A DNA stretch of 64,000 nucleotides from Streptomyces sp. TSRI0281 (GCF_001905125.1 NZ_LWLE01000001.1:399418-463417); one strand, 5' to 3'; shown: positions 51,222-62,498, counted from the first letter of the stretch. The notes: generated by a model from the sequence alone, not told the origin. Made by a program: numbers and translations.

Positions 51222-52195
51222 GAGCCGGACTCCTTCCCGTTGTCGTTCTGCTCCAGCTCCGCGGCATGCCCGGTCAGCGAGATGAAGACGTCGTCGAGGG
51301 TGGGGCGGCGCAGACCGATGTCGTCGATCTCGACTCCCTGGGCGTCGAGGTCGCGGATGACCTCGGCGAGGAGCTTGGCCCCGCCCGTCACCGGGACGGT
51401 CAGCCGCCGGGACAGCTCGGCGACGGTGACCTCGCCCTTGCCCAGCGCGGTCAGCACGGCGCGGGCCGGTTCGATCTCCTGCGGCCGGTGCACGACGACC
51501 TCGACCCGCTCGCCGCCGATACGGGCCTTGAGCTGGTCGGACGTGCCGCGGGCGATGACCTTGCCGTGGTCGATGACACAGATGTCATGGGCGAGGTGGT
51601 CGGCCTCCTCCAGGTACTGCGTGGTCAGCAGCAGTGTCGTGCCGCCCGCCACCAGTTCCTGGATGACCTCCCACAACTGCTGGCGGTTGCGCGGGTCCAG
51701 GCCGGTCGTCGGCTCGTCCATGAACATCACGGGCGGGGACACGACGAGCGCCGCCGCGAGGTCGAGCCGGCGGCGCATACCGCCGGAGTACGTCTTGGTG
51801 GTGCGGTCCGCCGCGTCGGCGAGGTGGAACCGCTCCAGGAGCCGGCCCGCCCGGACCTTCGCGTCCCGTGCGCTCATCTGGTAGAGCTGCCCGACCATCT
51901 GAAGGTTCTCGCGGCCGGTCAGATATTCGTCAACCGCGGCGAACTGGCCGGAGAGCCCGATCGAGCGGCGTACCTCGTTGGGTTTGCGCAGTACGTCGAT
52001 GCCCGCCACCAGGGCCCGGCCGCTGTCCGGCCGGAGCAGTGTGGTCAGAACCCGTACCGCGGTCGTCTTGCCCGCGCCGTTCGGCCCGAGCAGGCCGAGG
52101 ACGGTGCCTTCCGGCACGTCGAAGCCGACGCCGTCCAGTGCTCGTACGTCACCGAAGGTCTTCACCAGGTCTTCGGCGTAGATAGCGCCCGGCAT
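51218..52195 (-). CDS. ABC exporter ATPase (DrrA-like)
   Basis: A 325-residue ATPase. Walker A is G-P-N-G-A-G-K-T-T at about 38-46; the Q-loop is in S-G-Q-F-A-A-V-D; the signature is Y-S-G-G-M-R-R-R-L; Walker B is V-M-F-M-D-E-P-T-T-G-L-D. The C-terminal extension (about 235-310) is the DrrA-type regulatory region. It forms an exporter with the ABC-2 permease. The substrate cannot be read from the sequence. Confidence 0.95.
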   Translation of the reverse strand: MPGAIYAEDLVKTFGDVRALDGVGFDVPEGTVLGLLGPNGAGKTTAVRVLTTLLRPDSGRALVAGIDVLRKPNEVRRSIGLSGQFAAVDEYLTGRENLQMVGQLYQMSARDAKVRAGRLLERFHLADAADRTTKTYSGGMRRRLDLAAALVVSPPVMFMDEPTTGLDPRNRQQLWEVIQELVAGGTTLLLTTQYLEEADHLAHDICVIDHGKVIARGTSDQLKARIGGERVEVVVHRPQEIEPARAVLTALGKGEVTVAELSRRLTVPVTGGAKLLAEVIRDLDAQGVEIDDIGLRRPTLDDVFISLTGHAAELEQNDNGKESGS

Positions 52196-52352
52196 AGGGA
52201 TTCCCCCAGTTGCTTATTCGGGTGACTTCCTGAGCACAGATCCTAGGTACGCCGCCCGCGGCCCGCCCGGTGAACGCCTGCGCCCGGCTCCGGCCACGCC
52301 CCTGGCGTCCGCCTCGGCCCGGACCCGGCCGCCGCCCCGGTCCCGGACCCGG

Positions 52353-53582
<1,230 letters not shown>

Positions 53583-53586
53583 GACA

Positions 53587-53597
53587 GCAAGTCTTGC
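53587..53597. promoter_or_regulatory. Short dyad GCAAG-T-CTTGC before ilvA start
   Basis: A perfect 5-bp dyad 4 bp upstream of the ilvA ATG, in the divergent gap with the MarR gene. It could be an operator or an RNA hairpin near the ribosome binding site. Confidence 0.4.
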
Positions 53598-53739
53598 AGT
53601 TCCGGCCGATCGCGGCCGAGCCGTCTCACGGCGGCCTGCGGTGATGTCCACAGGTTTGTGCAGCGCTGGTACGCGTTGCCCCGTGGCCGCGTACTCTGTC
53701 CCCCACCCATCCGACACCGCACGAAGAGAGCCCCCGGCC

Positions 53740-54270
53740 ATGCCCCCTCAGGACATGACGACTGCTGCGTCTCCTTCCGGGGGCGCCGCCCCCGAACACC
53801 CGGGTCCCGACCACCTCCTCGATGCCCTCCAGCACCAGGTGGCCGTCTTCGCCCGCCGTGCCGAGCAGACCCGCCTCGGCGGTGTCGGCCAGGTCCGCAA
53901 TTCCATGGACCGGGCGGCGTATCTGCTGCTGAACCGGCTGGACCGGGAAGGCCCGATGGGCGTCAAGGCACTGGCCGCGGGGATGGGGATCGACTCCTCG
54001 ACCGTGACCCGCCAGGTCGCGCCGCTCGTCGACACCGGCCTGGTCAAGCGCACCTCGCACCCGGAGGACGGCCGGGCGGTCGTGCTCCAGCTGTCGCCGC
54101 GCGGCCAGGCCCGGCTGAACGAGGTCCGGGCCTCCCGACGGGAGCTGATGTCCCAGGTGACCGACGACTGGAGCACCGAGGAGCGCGACACCTTCTGCGC
54201 GCTGCTCACCCGGTTCAACGCGGCGCTGGCCGCACGCCAGGCCGCCCATCTGAGCCCGCAGGACAACTGA
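53740..54270 (+). CDS. MarR family transcriptional regulator
   Basis: A 176-residue winged-helix regulator. The DNA-binding domain covers about 55-125 (M-G-V-K-A-L-A-A-G-M-G-I-D-S-S-T-V-T-R-Q), with the wing D-G-R-A-V-V-L-Q-L-S. The start could be ATG 53740 or 53755. It is divergent from ilvA and may or may not regulate it. The ligand is unknown. Confidence 0.9.
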   Translation: MPPQDMTTAASPSGGAAPEHPGPDHLLDALQHQVAVFARRAEQTRLGGVGQVRNSMDRAAYLLLNRLDREGPMGVKALAAGMGIDSSTVTRQVAPLVDTGLVKRTSHPEDGRAVVLQLSPRGQARLNEVRASRRELMSQVTDDWSTEERDTFCALLTRFNAALAARQAAHLSPQDN

Positions 54271-54330
54271 CCGGCCGCCGGTTCGCGCACGGCCCTTGAC
54301 CGGGGGGCCGTACGGGGTCTCCGATGGAGC

Positions 54331-54852
54331 ATGCGAGAGCGGCGGGCGGACCGGGAACGCCGCCGCGCCCAGGAGTTCGAGGACTTCGCGGCGGGCGCGG
54401 CCGGACGTCTGCTGCACACGGCCACGCTGCTCACCGCCGAACCCGCCCATCCGCCCGGCGTCAACGTACGGGCCGAGCGGCTGCTGTTCGCGGCCCTGGC
54501 CCGTACGTACGCCGGCTGGGACCGGCTGCGCGGCGAGGACCCCTACGACCGCACCCGGCAGGACCTGGCCATCCGGTTCGCCCGCCGGGCCCGGCACCAC
54601 CACCGCCCGCGCGGCGGCCTCCTGGAACGGCTGACCCCGCAGGAACGCCTCGTCCTCGTCCTGCGCCTGTACGAAGGCGTGGCGGAGGAGCGGACCGCGG
54701 CGCTGCTCGGGCTTCCGGCGGACCGGGTGCGGGCGATCTGCACCCGGGCGGTCACGGCACTGTGGTCGGACCGGGAGGCCATCGCAGCCGCGATGGCCCG
54801 GTCCGCCGCGCGGGTGTCACCGCCGTCACGGGCCTCGCGGACCACACCATGA
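54331..54852 (+). CDS. Sigma-70 region-4-like protein, 173 aa
   Basis: A basic 173-residue protein. Residues about 103-150 match sigma region 4 (L-T-P-Q-E-R-L-V-L-V-L-R-L-Y-E, A-A-L-L-G-L-P-A-D-R-V-R). The N-terminal half lacks the recognisable sigma region 2 residues (the aromatic promoter-melting cluster), so it is not a standard ECF sigma factor. ATG 54331 follows GATGGAG. Its stop overlaps the start of the membrane protein at 54849 (ATGA). It could be an alternative RNA-polymerase-binding factor or a degenerated sigma. Confidence 0.72.
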   Translation: MRERRADRERRRAQEFEDFAAGAAGRLLHTATLLTAEPAHPPGVNVRAERLLFAALARTYAGWDRLRGEDPYDRTRQDLAIRFARRARHHHRPRGGLLERLTPQERLVLVLRLYEGVAEERTAALLGLPADRVRAICTRAVTALWSDREAIAAAMARSAARVSPPSRASRTTP

Positions 54853-55142
54853 GCGGACCTCACCATGAGCCGGGTACCGCCATGAGCCGGGGAAAACGTC
54901 CGTACCGCAAGGTGGACGAGGTCCGCCGGTTGCTGGCGGGCCCGCATCCGCACGTGCCGTCCGGCCTCGTACCGCGTGCGGCGGAGAAGGGCGCCCGGCT
55001 GCTGCGGCGCCACCGCGCGGCGCGCCGGCTGGGGATGTGCCTGCTGGGCGTGGCCGTACTCGTGTTCGCCGTATGGGCCGGGGCGGAACAGCCGTGGATC
55101 GCACCGCCCGCCGGGACGTCACCACCCCTGCGGGGCTGGTGA
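54849..55142 (+). CDS. Small membrane protein coupled to the sigma-like gene
   Basis: A 97-residue protein: a basic cytoplasmic part (K-R-P-Y-R-K-V-D-E-V-R-R-L-L-A-G), one membrane helix (M-C-L-L-G-V-A-V-L-V-F-A-V-W), and a short outer tail. ATG 54849 overlaps the previous stop; ATG 54882 (MSRGK) is also possible. The coupling to a sigma-region-4 protein makes it a candidate membrane-bound partner such as an anti-sigma, but it has no zinc motif. This remains inference. Confidence 0.6.
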   Translation: MSGPHHEPGTAMSRGKRPYRKVDEVRRLLAGPHPHVPSGLVPRAAEKGARLLRRHRAARRLGMCLLGVAVLVFAVWAGAEQPWIAPPAGTSPPLRGW

Positions 55143-55193
55143 ATGGATCTACCCTGGAAGAAGCGGGCCGTCACATCGGCCGAGGAGGCTGTC

Positions 55194-55385
55194 ATGACCA
55201 GGAAGATCGCCGACTGCCGCAAGTATCCGAGCGACTCGAACTGCTCGCTCACCATTTCCGGTGAGGAGGACGAAGTCGTACGGGCCGCCACCGAGCACGC
55301 CGTCTCGGTCCACGAACACACCGACGGCCCCGAACTGCGCGAGCAGGTCCGGGCCATGCTGGAGGACGAGAAGGCCACCGTCTGA
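55194..55385 (+). CDS. DUF1059 family protein, 63 aa
   Basis: A small cytoplasmic protein with the DUF1059 pattern: D-C-R-K-Y-P-S-D-S-N-C near the N-terminus, then A-T-E-H-A-V-S-V-H-E-H, and the E-L-R-E-Q-V-R-A-M-L helix. Two cysteines and the histidines could bind metal. ATG 55194 follows GAGGAGG; an upstream in-frame ATG at 55143 is not supported. The function is unknown. Confidence 0.85.
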   Translation: MTRKIADCRKYPSDSNCSLTISGEEDEVVRAATEHAVSVHEHTDGPELREQVRAMLEDEKATV

Positions 55386-55451
55386 CCACCCGTGTGGGTG
55401 CCCGCCCGGTCACGGACGGGCACCCGTCGCACGCGGAGCCCCGCGGCAGGG

Positions 55452-56597
55452 TCAGCCGAGCGCCTGGGTCAGGTCGGCCAGCAGGTCGTCACCGTTCTCG
55501 ATGCCCACCGAGAGGCGGACCAGGTCGGCCGGTACCTCCAGCGGGGAGCCCGCGGCGGAGGCGTGCGTCATCCGGCCCGGGTGCTCCAGGAGGGACTCGA
55601 CGCCGCCGAGGGACTCACCGAGCGTGAAGAGCTTCGCCCGGTTGCAGACCTCGACGGCCGCTTCCTCGCCGCCCGTGACCCGGAACGACACCATGCCGCC
55701 GAACGCCTTCATCTGCTTGGCGGCGACCTCGTGCCCGGGGTGCTCCGGCAGCCCCGGGTAGAGGACCTGGGTCACCTTGGGGTGCCGGGTCAGCAGCTCG
55801 GTGACCTTGGTGGCGTTCTCGGTGTGCCGGTCCATACGGACCGCGAGGGTCTTGATGCCGCGCAGCACGAGCCAGGCGTCGAAGGGACCGGCGACGGCCC
55901 CCATCGCGTTCTGGTGGTACGCCAACTGCTCGGCCAGCTCGGGGTCGTTGACGATCAGCGCGCCACCGACGACGTCCGAGTGACCGCCCATGTACTTGGT
56001 GGTGGAGTGCACCACGACGTCCGCGCCGAGTGCCAGCGGCTGCTGGAGGTAGGGGCTGGCGAAGGTGTTGTCGACGACGAGGCGCGCCCCCGCCTGCCGG
56101 GCCACGCCCGCGACGGCCGCGATGTCGGTGATGCCGAGCAGCGGGTTGGACGGGGTCTCGACCCAGACCGCCTTGGTGCGCGGGGTGATCGCGGCCCGTA
56201 CCGCCGCCACGTCCGAGGTGTCGGCGACCGAGAACTCCACGCCCCAGCGGGTGGCGACCTTGGCGAACAGCCGGAACGTGCCGCCGTACGCGTCGTTCGG
56301 GATGACGACATGGTCGCCGGGGGTCAGCAGCGTACGGAGCAGGCAGTCCTCGGCGGCGAGGCCGGAGGCGAAGGCCAGACCGCGCCGGCCGCCCTCCAGG
56401 GCCGCGAGGTTCTCCTCCAGGGCGGTACGGGTCGGGTTGGCGCTGCGGCTGTACTCGTAGCCGCCCCGCAGCCCGCCCACGCCGTCCTGCTTGTACGTGG
56501 ACACCTGGTAAATGGGCGGAACTACGGCGCCGGTGAGGGGATCGGCGGTGTTCCCCGCGTGAATCGCGAGGGTCTCGAAGCTGTGCTGGTCGCTCAT
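55452..56597 (-). CDS. Cystathionine gamma-synthase
   Basis: A 381-residue Cys/Met-metabolism PLP enzyme. Lys201 in H-S-T-T-K-Y-M-G-G-H is the PLP lysine; D-N-T-F-A-S-P-Y is at 176-183 and Y-E-Y-S-R-S-A-N-P-T-R near 47. The E-S-L-G-G-V-E-S-L-L motif near the C-terminus is typical. It makes cystathionine from O-acylhomoserine and cysteine; gamma-lyase activity cannot be ruled out by sequence. ATG 56597 has only a weak ribosome binding site. Confidence 0.93.
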   Translation of the reverse strand: MSDQHSFETLAIHAGNTADPLTGAVVPPIYQVSTYKQDGVGGLRGGYEYSRSANPTRTALEENLAALEGGRRGLAFASGLAAEDCLLRTLLTPGDHVVIPNDAYGGTFRLFAKVATRWGVEFSVADTSDVAAVRAAITPRTKAVWVETPSNPLLGITDIAAVAGVARQAGARLVVDNTFASPYLQQPLALGADVVVHSTTKYMGGHSDVVGGALIVNDPELAEQLAYHQNAMGAVAGPFDAWLVLRGIKTLAVRMDRHTENATKVTELLTRHPKVTQVLYPGLPEHPGHEVAAKQMKAFGGMVSFRVTGGEEAAVEVCNRAKLFTLGESLGGVESLLEHPGRMTHASAAGSPLEVPADLVRLSVGIENGDDLLADLTQALG

Positions 56598-56664
56598 GAG
56601 GCCCGAGCGTAGTTCGTCACGAGGGCACGCACGGGTCACTGCGCCGTCCGGGGACAATGGAGCC

Positions 56665-57768
56665 ATGGAGATTCTGTGGTTCCTGCTCGCGCTGTGCATG
56701 CTCGCCGCCGTGATCGGCCCGATCATGCTGCGCCGTCGCGGCGGCATCCGCCAGGTCGCCCCCGGTTCACCGGACGCGGCCGACCCGGACACGTACGGCT
56801 TTGTCCGCCAGGAGGATCTGGACGTCCGGATGCCGGGTCCCGACCAGGACCTGCTCGATGTCCTCGACGTCGTGCAGCGCACCCAGGACTGGCGGGCCGC
56901 GGCCCAGCTGCTGGCCGGTACGCCCAAGGAGGGCGAGGTGCGCTGGCAGCGGGTGCAGGCGTTCGCGGGCGCGGCCTCGCTGGAGCTGGCGCGGCAGCCG
57001 GGCGTGGGCGGGGCGTGGCTGCGCTCCTGGCGTGCGGAGTCCCCGAAGGACGCGGGCGGGGCGGCGGTGCACGCGGAGTTCCTGGTGCAGCAGGCGTGGC
57101 GGTCGTCCACCACGGGGTCGGACGACTTCCGGATCATCCTGGAGGAGGCCCGTACGGTCTGTGGCGAGGCGGCCCTGCTGGCGCCCGGCGACCCGGTGCC
57201 GTACCTCGTCGAACTGGCCGTGGCCCGTGGACTGGGCTACTCCCACGAGCAGTTCGACCAGCTCTGGGCGAAGATCATCGACCGGGGTCCGGCGCACATG
57301 GGGGCGCATATCGCCGCGCTGCACTTCTGGTGCGAGAAGTGGCACGGTTCGCGTGAGGAGGCCGAGCGGTTCGCCACCACGGCCGCCGCCCGCGCCCCGC
57401 AGGGCTCACTGCTCGCCGCGCTGCCGCTGTTCGCGGTGTACGAGCACCTGCCCGAGGTCAATCTGGTCCAGGGCTTCTACCGGGGCGTCGTGGTGGGGAA
57501 GGCGGTCGAGGGTGCGATGTTCGCGGTGCACGCGGCCCGTGCGGACGACCCGATGCTGGCCCATGTCCGCCATCTCCTGGTGCTGTTCCTGGTCCGGATG
57601 GAGCGCTGGTCGGAGGCGATGAACCAGCTGGTCCACATCGACGGGCACGTGGGCGCGCTGCCGTGGACGCAGGACCCCGATCCGGCCGCCGAGTACACGG
57701 TCTACCGGGCGCTCGCGGTCGCCGGGTACGAGGCGAACGGCGGCAGCCCGGCCACCCTGCCGCACTGA
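56665..57768 (+). CDS. Membrane-anchored hypothetical protein with helical-repeat-like region, 367 aa
   Basis: An N-terminal membrane anchor (L-W-F-L-L-A-L-C-M-L-A-A-V-I) is followed by a cytoplasmic helical region of about 330 residues with tryptophan-rich pairs (W-R-A-A-A-Q-L-L, W-L-R-S-W-R, W-C-E-K-W-H) that looks like degenerate helical repeats. I recognise no named family; it is a conserved type in Streptomyces. ATG 56665 follows GGGGACAATGGAG. It is divergent from the cystathionine gene with a 67-bp gap. Confidence 0.75.
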   Translation: MEILWFLLALCMLAAVIGPIMLRRRGGIRQVAPGSPDAADPDTYGFVRQEDLDVRMPGPDQDLLDVLDVVQRTQDWRAAAQLLAGTPKEGEVRWQRVQAFAGAASLELARQPGVGGAWLRSWRAESPKDAGGAAVHAEFLVQQAWRSSTTGSDDFRIILEEARTVCGEAALLAPGDPVPYLVELAVARGLGYSHEQFDQLWAKIIDRGPAHMGAHIAALHFWCEKWHGSREEAERFATTAAARAPQGSLLAALPLFAVYEHLPEVNLVQGFYRGVVVGKAVEGAMFAVHAARADDPMLAHVRHLLVLFLVRMERWSEAMNQLVHIDGHVGALPWTQDPDPAAEYTVYRALAVAGYEANGGSPATLPH

Positions 57769-57839
57769 CCCGCACCTTCCCGGAGCTCCCCCGCACCTCC
57801 CTCTCGGACTCCTCCTTTCGGATTGGACCGGTACCCCGC

Positions 57840-58016
57840 ATGGCACGACTGATCCCGCTCGTCATGATCGCGCTCGCCGTCTGGCTGTGGCTCCGGGCGA
57901 GGCGGAAGACGGCCGCGTACATGGCGGCGCACGAGTCCGCCGCCGACGCCGGCGCACGGCGCGAGGGCAGGGACCCGTCGGCGGGCGGCCCCTCGGCGGG
58001 CGGCCCGGAATCCTGA
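57840..58016 (+). CDS. Small membrane protein, 58 aa
   Basis: Starts at ATG 57840 with one membrane helix ([14 protein letters not shown]), followed by a basic patch and a Gly/Ser/Pro-rich tail with G-G-P-S-A-G-G-P. It lies between the 367-aa gene and msrA in the same direction. Probably real because codon use is normal and a membrane topology is clear. The family is unknown. Confidence 0.6.
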   Translation: MARLIPLVMIALAVWLWLRARRKTAAYMAAHESAADAGARREGRDPSAGGPSAGGPES

Positions 58017-58074
58017 CCGCCGCCCCTTTGTTGTACGAAGCGACCCCGCACCCGGCCCCCGGAGGAGCCCCCGC

Positions 58075-58746
58075 ATGTTCCTGAACAGCCGTACCCCCGA
58101 GCTCCCCACCCCCGAGCAGGCCCTGCGCGGCCGGTCCACCCCCGAATTCACGGTCCCCTCCCGCCACACGGTCCTGGGCAATCCGCTGCTGGGTCCGTAC
58201 CCGGAGGGCCTGGAGACCGCGGACTTCGCGCTGGGCTGTTTCTGGGGCGCCGAGCGAAAGTTCTGGCAGACGGAGGGCGTCTGGACGACCCTCGTCGGCT
58301 ACCAGGGCGGATACACCGAGAACCCCACGTACGAGGAGGCCTGCTCGGGTCTGACCGGCCACACCGAGGCCGTCCGTGTGGTCTTCGACCCGAAGGTGGT
58401 CACGTACGCGGAGCTGCTGAAGCTCTTCTGGGAGTCCCACAACCCGACCCAGGGCTTCCGCCAGGGCAACGACGTGGGCACCCAGTACCGCTCGGCGATC
58501 TACACCCACTCCCCCGAGCAGGCGGCGGCGGTGACCGCGTCCCGCGAGGCGTACCAGCAGGTCCTGACCGGCTCCGGCTTCGGCACGATCACCACCGAGA
58601 TCCTCCCGGCGGAGGGCCGGCCGTTCTGGCCTGCCGAGGCATATCACCAGCAGTACTTGGACAAAAATCCGGCGGGTTACTGCGGGATCGGCGGAACGGG
58701 CGTCTCCTGCCCGATCGGGGTGGCTCCGGCGTCGACGGGCGAGTGA
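58075..58746 (+). CDS. msrA: Peptide methionine sulfoxide reductase A
   Basis: A 223-residue MsrA that reduces methionine-S-sulfoxide in proteins. The catalytic Cys55 is in G-C-F-W-G-A-E; the Y-Q-G-G-Y and E-A-V-R-V-V-F-D-P features are present, and Cys residues near the end (G-Y-C-G-I-G...S-C-P) may resolve the disulfide. The N-terminal 40 residues are longer than in E. coli's shorter relatives, as in many actinobacteria. ATG 58075 follows GGAGGAG. Confidence 0.95.
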   Translation: MFLNSRTPELPTPEQALRGRSTPEFTVPSRHTVLGNPLLGPYPEGLETADFALGCFWGAERKFWQTEGVWTTLVGYQGGYTENPTYEEACSGLTGHTEAVRVVFDPKVVTYAELLKLFWESHNPTQGFRQGNDVGTQYRSAIYTHSPEQAAAVTASREAYQQVLTGSGFGTITTEILPAEGRPFWPAEAYHQQYLDKNPAGYCGIGGTGVSCPIGVAPASTGE

Positions 58747-58756
58747 CCGGGAGCCG

Positions 58757-58852
58757 GGGTGACCACCGGCCGAGGTGACCGTCGGCCGGGGTGACCACCG
58801 GTCGAGGTCACCTCGGTCGGAGTGACCACCGGTCGGAGTGACCGCTCGCGAA
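58757..58852. repeat. Degenerate 17-18-bp repeats after msrA
   Basis: GGTGACCACCGGTCG-type units recur about five times with small changes, some inverted (AGGTCACCTCGG). They lie between msrA and its terminator. Confidence 0.65.
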
Positions 58853-58860
58853 CCGGACTG

Positions 58861-58888
58861 CGGCGGCGGGCCTTCGGGCCCGCCGCCG
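58861..58888 (+). terminator. msrA terminator with TTCG tetraloop
   Basis: 12-bp perfect stem (58861-58872 with 58877-58888) closed by TTCG, followed by a T-rich CTTTCG. Confidence 0.8.
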
Positions 58889-58908
58889 CTTTCGTGCTCA
58901 GGGGCCGC

Positions 58909-58940
58909 TCTGCCGTCGGCGAATCTGCCGTGGGCCGAGA
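58909..58940 (+). promoter_or_regulatory. Two PopR-like boxes before clpP3
   Basis: TCTGCC-GTC-GGCGAA (58909-58923) and TCTGCC-GTG-GGCCGAGA (58924-58940), 15 bp apart. PopR of Streptomyces is known to activate clpP3 clpP4 through TCTGCC-3N-GGCAGA-like palindromes. A third, nearly identical site is at 60815, upstream of the popR-like gene. Confidence 0.68.
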
Positions 58941-59020
58941 AAACCCCGCGGCCGGTGCGGGCGGGGCAAGGGTGGAGGCAACGCGGCGGCAGCAGCCGCG
59001 CCACCCACCGGGAGGACCGC

Positions 59021-59659
59021 ATGTCACCACACCTCGCCCCGTACCCGCGCGCCACCGACGAGGACACGCCCTCGACCCGGTTCGACGACCATCTGGCCGC
59101 GCAGCTCCTCACCCAGCGGATCGTCTTCCTCGGCACGCAGGTGGACGAGGTCTCCGCGAACCGGGTCTGCGCGCAGCTGCTCCTGCTGTCGGCGGAGGAC
59201 CCGCGCACCGACATCAGCCTCTACATCAACAGCCCCGGCGGCTCCGTGACCGCCGGGCTCGCGATCTACGACACGATGCGGCTGATCCCCAACGACGTCT
59301 CCACCCTCGCCATGGGGTTCGCGGCGAGCATGGGGCAGTTCCTGCTCACCGTCGGGACGCCCGGGAAGCGCTTCGCGCTCCCCAACGCGCGGATCATGAT
59401 GCATCAGCCGTCCGCCGGGATCGGCGGGACCGCGGCCGACATCGCGATCCAGGCGGAGAACCTGGAGTTCACCAAGCGGGCCGTCGAGCGGATCACCGCC
59501 GAGCACACGGGGCAGAGCGCGGAGACGATCTCCCGCGACGGTGACCGCGACCGGTGGTTCACGGCCGAGCAGGCAAAGGCGTACGGCATGGTCGACCGCG
59601 TCGTCGACGCGCTCGACGACGTACGGCCGGCGGGTTCACGACGACGGATCGGACTCTGA
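59021..59659 (+). CDS. clpP3: ClpP-type serine protease subunit (ClpP3-like)
   Basis: A 212-residue ClpP with an intact triad: Ser103 in G-F-A-A-S-M-G-Q, His128 in M-M-H-Q-P-S, Asp177 in D-R-D-R-W-F. Signature Y-I-N-S-P-G-G-S-V is at 69-76. ATG 59021 follows GGAGGA. It pairs with the adjacent ClpP4-like gene (start 2 bp after the stop), an arrangement known for clpP3/clpP4, and the PopR-like regulator is downstream. The numbering as clpP3 is by synteny and operon. Confidence 0.92.
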   Translation: MSPHLAPYPRATDEDTPSTRFDDHLAAQLLTQRIVFLGTQVDEVSANRVCAQLLLLSAEDPRTDISLYINSPGGSVTAGLAIYDTMRLIPNDVSTLAMGFAASMGQFLLTVGTPGKRFALPNARIMMHQPSAGIGGTAADIAIQAENLEFTKRAVERITAEHTGQSAETISRDGDRDRWFTAEQAKAYGMVDRVVDALDDVRPAGSRRRIGL

Positions 59660-59661
59660 TC

Positions 59662-60267
59662 ATGGGCCAGTACACGATTCCGAACGTCGTCGAGCGCACC
59701 CCGCAGGGCGAGCGGTCCTACGACGTCTTCAGCCGGCTGCTGTCGGAGCGGATCATCTTCCTCGGTACGGAGATCGACGACGGGGTCGCCAACGTCGTCA
59801 TCGCCCAGCTGCTCCACCTGGAGTCGTCGAGCCCGGACACGGAGATCGCGATCTACATCAACTCCCCCGGCGGCTCGTTCACTTCACTGATGGCCATCTA
59901 CGACACCATGAGCTTCGTCGCCTCGCCGATCTCGACGTTCTGCGTGGGGCAGGCCGCCTCGACGGCGGCGGTGCTGCTGGCCGGGGGGAATCCGGGACGG
60001 CGGTTCGTGCTCGAACACTCCCGCGTGCTGCTGGGGCAGCCCGCGAGCGGTGGGCAGCAGGGGACGGTATCGGATCTGCGCGTGCACGCCGAGGAGATGC
60101 TCCGGATCCGTTCCGAGGTCGAGGAGGTCCTGTCCCGGCACACGGACCACGACCTCGCGACGCTCCGCGCGGACATGGACCGGGACAAGATCTTCACCCC
60201 GCACGAGGCGGTGGCGTACGGGCTCGCCGACGAGGTGCTCAGCCGGAGAGTCCCGGCGCGCGTCTGA
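59662..60267 (+). CDS. clpP4: ClpP-type subunit lacking catalytic His (ClpP4-like)
   Basis: A 201-residue ClpP homologue. Ser100 (G-Q-A-A-S-T-A-A) and Asp175 (D-R-D-K-I-F) align with the triad, but the H-Q-P motif that carries the histidine reads L-L-G-Q-P (Gly125), so the subunit is probably catalytically dead and may serve as a structural or regulatory partner of ClpP3. ATG 59662 lies 2 bp after clpP3. The length is normal. The histidine loss is seen in sequence; heteromer formation is inference. Confidence 0.9.
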   Translation: MGQYTIPNVVERTPQGERSYDVFSRLLSERIIFLGTEIDDGVANVVIAQLLHLESSSPDTEIAIYINSPGGSFTSLMAIYDTMSFVASPISTFCVGQAASTAAVLLAGGNPGRRFVLEHSRVLLGQPASGGQQGTVSDLRVHAEEMLRIRSEVEEVLSRHTDHDLATLRADMDRDKIFTPHEAVAYGLADEVLSRRVPARV

Positions 60268-60280
60268 CGGCGGGGCGGGC

Positions 60281-60322
60281 GGCCGGAGGCGGGGGGCGCG
60301 GGGCCGGAGGCGGGGGGCGCGG
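60281..60322. repeat. Perfect 21-bp tandem duplication after clpP4
   Basis: GGCCGGAGGCGGGGGGCGCGG occurs at 60281-60301 and again at 60302-60322, directly between clpP4 and the convergent popR-like gene. Confidence 0.85.
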
Positions 60323-60336
60323 GGGGCTCCCCGGCT

Positions 60337-60753
60337 TCAGGCCGCCAGGCGCACCTCTCCCCTCGTGGCCCTGGACGGGGCGGCGGCGCGGCCGAGGCGG
60401 GAGGTCAGGGGGCGCGCACCGGTCAGACGGACCAGATCGGCCCGGGCCAGACCGAGGACATCCGCGAGGCTGAGACCGAGCGCGTGCGCGGCGGCCGCGA
60501 GGACTTCCGACGACGCCTCCTTGCGGCCGCGCTCCACCTCGGAGAGATAGGCCATCGAGATCCGCGCCGCGTCGGCCACGTCCTTGAGCGTGCGCTCCTG
60601 GTCCAGTCGCTCGCGGCGCAGGACGTCACCGACGATGTCCCGCCAGAGCGGCTCTCTGGGCGCGGGGGCGGCGGGCGCGGCGGCGTCCGGCCGCGTCGCG
60701 GGGAACGGGCGCAGGGGGATGACGCGGGCTTGGTTCGTCGCATGGGTGCTCAC
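60337..60753 (-). CDS. popR: XRE-family activator, PopR-like
   Basis: A 138-residue helix-turn-helix protein. A Pro/Ala N-terminus (1-35) precedes the XRE domain at about 45-105 (T-L-K-D-V-A-D-A-A-R-I-S-M-A-Y-L-S-E-V-E-R-G). The C-terminus ends R-L-A-A, like the degron of PopR, which ClpP1/P2 degrade. GTG 60753 follows TGGAGCG. It is convergent with clpP3-clpP4, whose promoter has two PopR-like boxes, and a third box lies upstream of this gene. ClgR is a related alternative. Confidence 0.82.
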   Translation of the reverse strand: MSTHATNQARVIPLRPFPATRPDAAAPAAPAPREPLWRDIVGDVLRRERLDQERTLKDVADAARISMAYLSEVERGRKEASSEVLAAAAHALGLSLADVLGLARADLVRLTGARPLTSRLGRAAAPSRATRGEVRLAA

Positions 60754-60814
60754 CGCTCCAGACTAGGAGCGTCGCGCCCGGCGGGCGAGGTGCGGGCGTT
60801 GCGCCCGGGGCGGA

Positions 60815-60829
60815 TCTGCTGTCGGCGAA
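60815..60829 (+). promoter_or_regulatory. PopR-like box upstream of popR
   Basis: TCTGCT-GTC-GGCGAA matches the 58909 box at 14 of 15 bases. It lies about 62 bp upstream of the GTG start, where it could permit autoregulation. Confidence 0.55.
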
Positions 60830-60919
60830 GTCCCGTGACGCGCGGCCGTCCTGCGGGAAGGGGAAGGCCGTCCTGCGGGAAGGGCGGGCGGACACGGACG
60901 CGGGCGCCGTCGTGACGAA

Positions 60920-60960
60920 CGGGCACCGGTCCGGTCGGAGGCCGACCGCACCGGTGCCCG
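60920..60960 (-). terminator. gdhA terminator
   Basis: A two-part stem: 60920-60929 with 60951-60960 (10 bp) and 60932-60938 with 60942-60948 (7 bp), separated by a 2+2-nt internal loop. It lies 12 bp after the gdhA stop on the minus strand. Confidence 0.75.
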
Positions 60961-60972
60961 CGGCGTCCACGG

Positions 60973-62460
<1,488 letters not shown>

Positions 62461-62498
62461 CTACGAAGGCATCCACATACTGGCCGCATACCGGCCCC

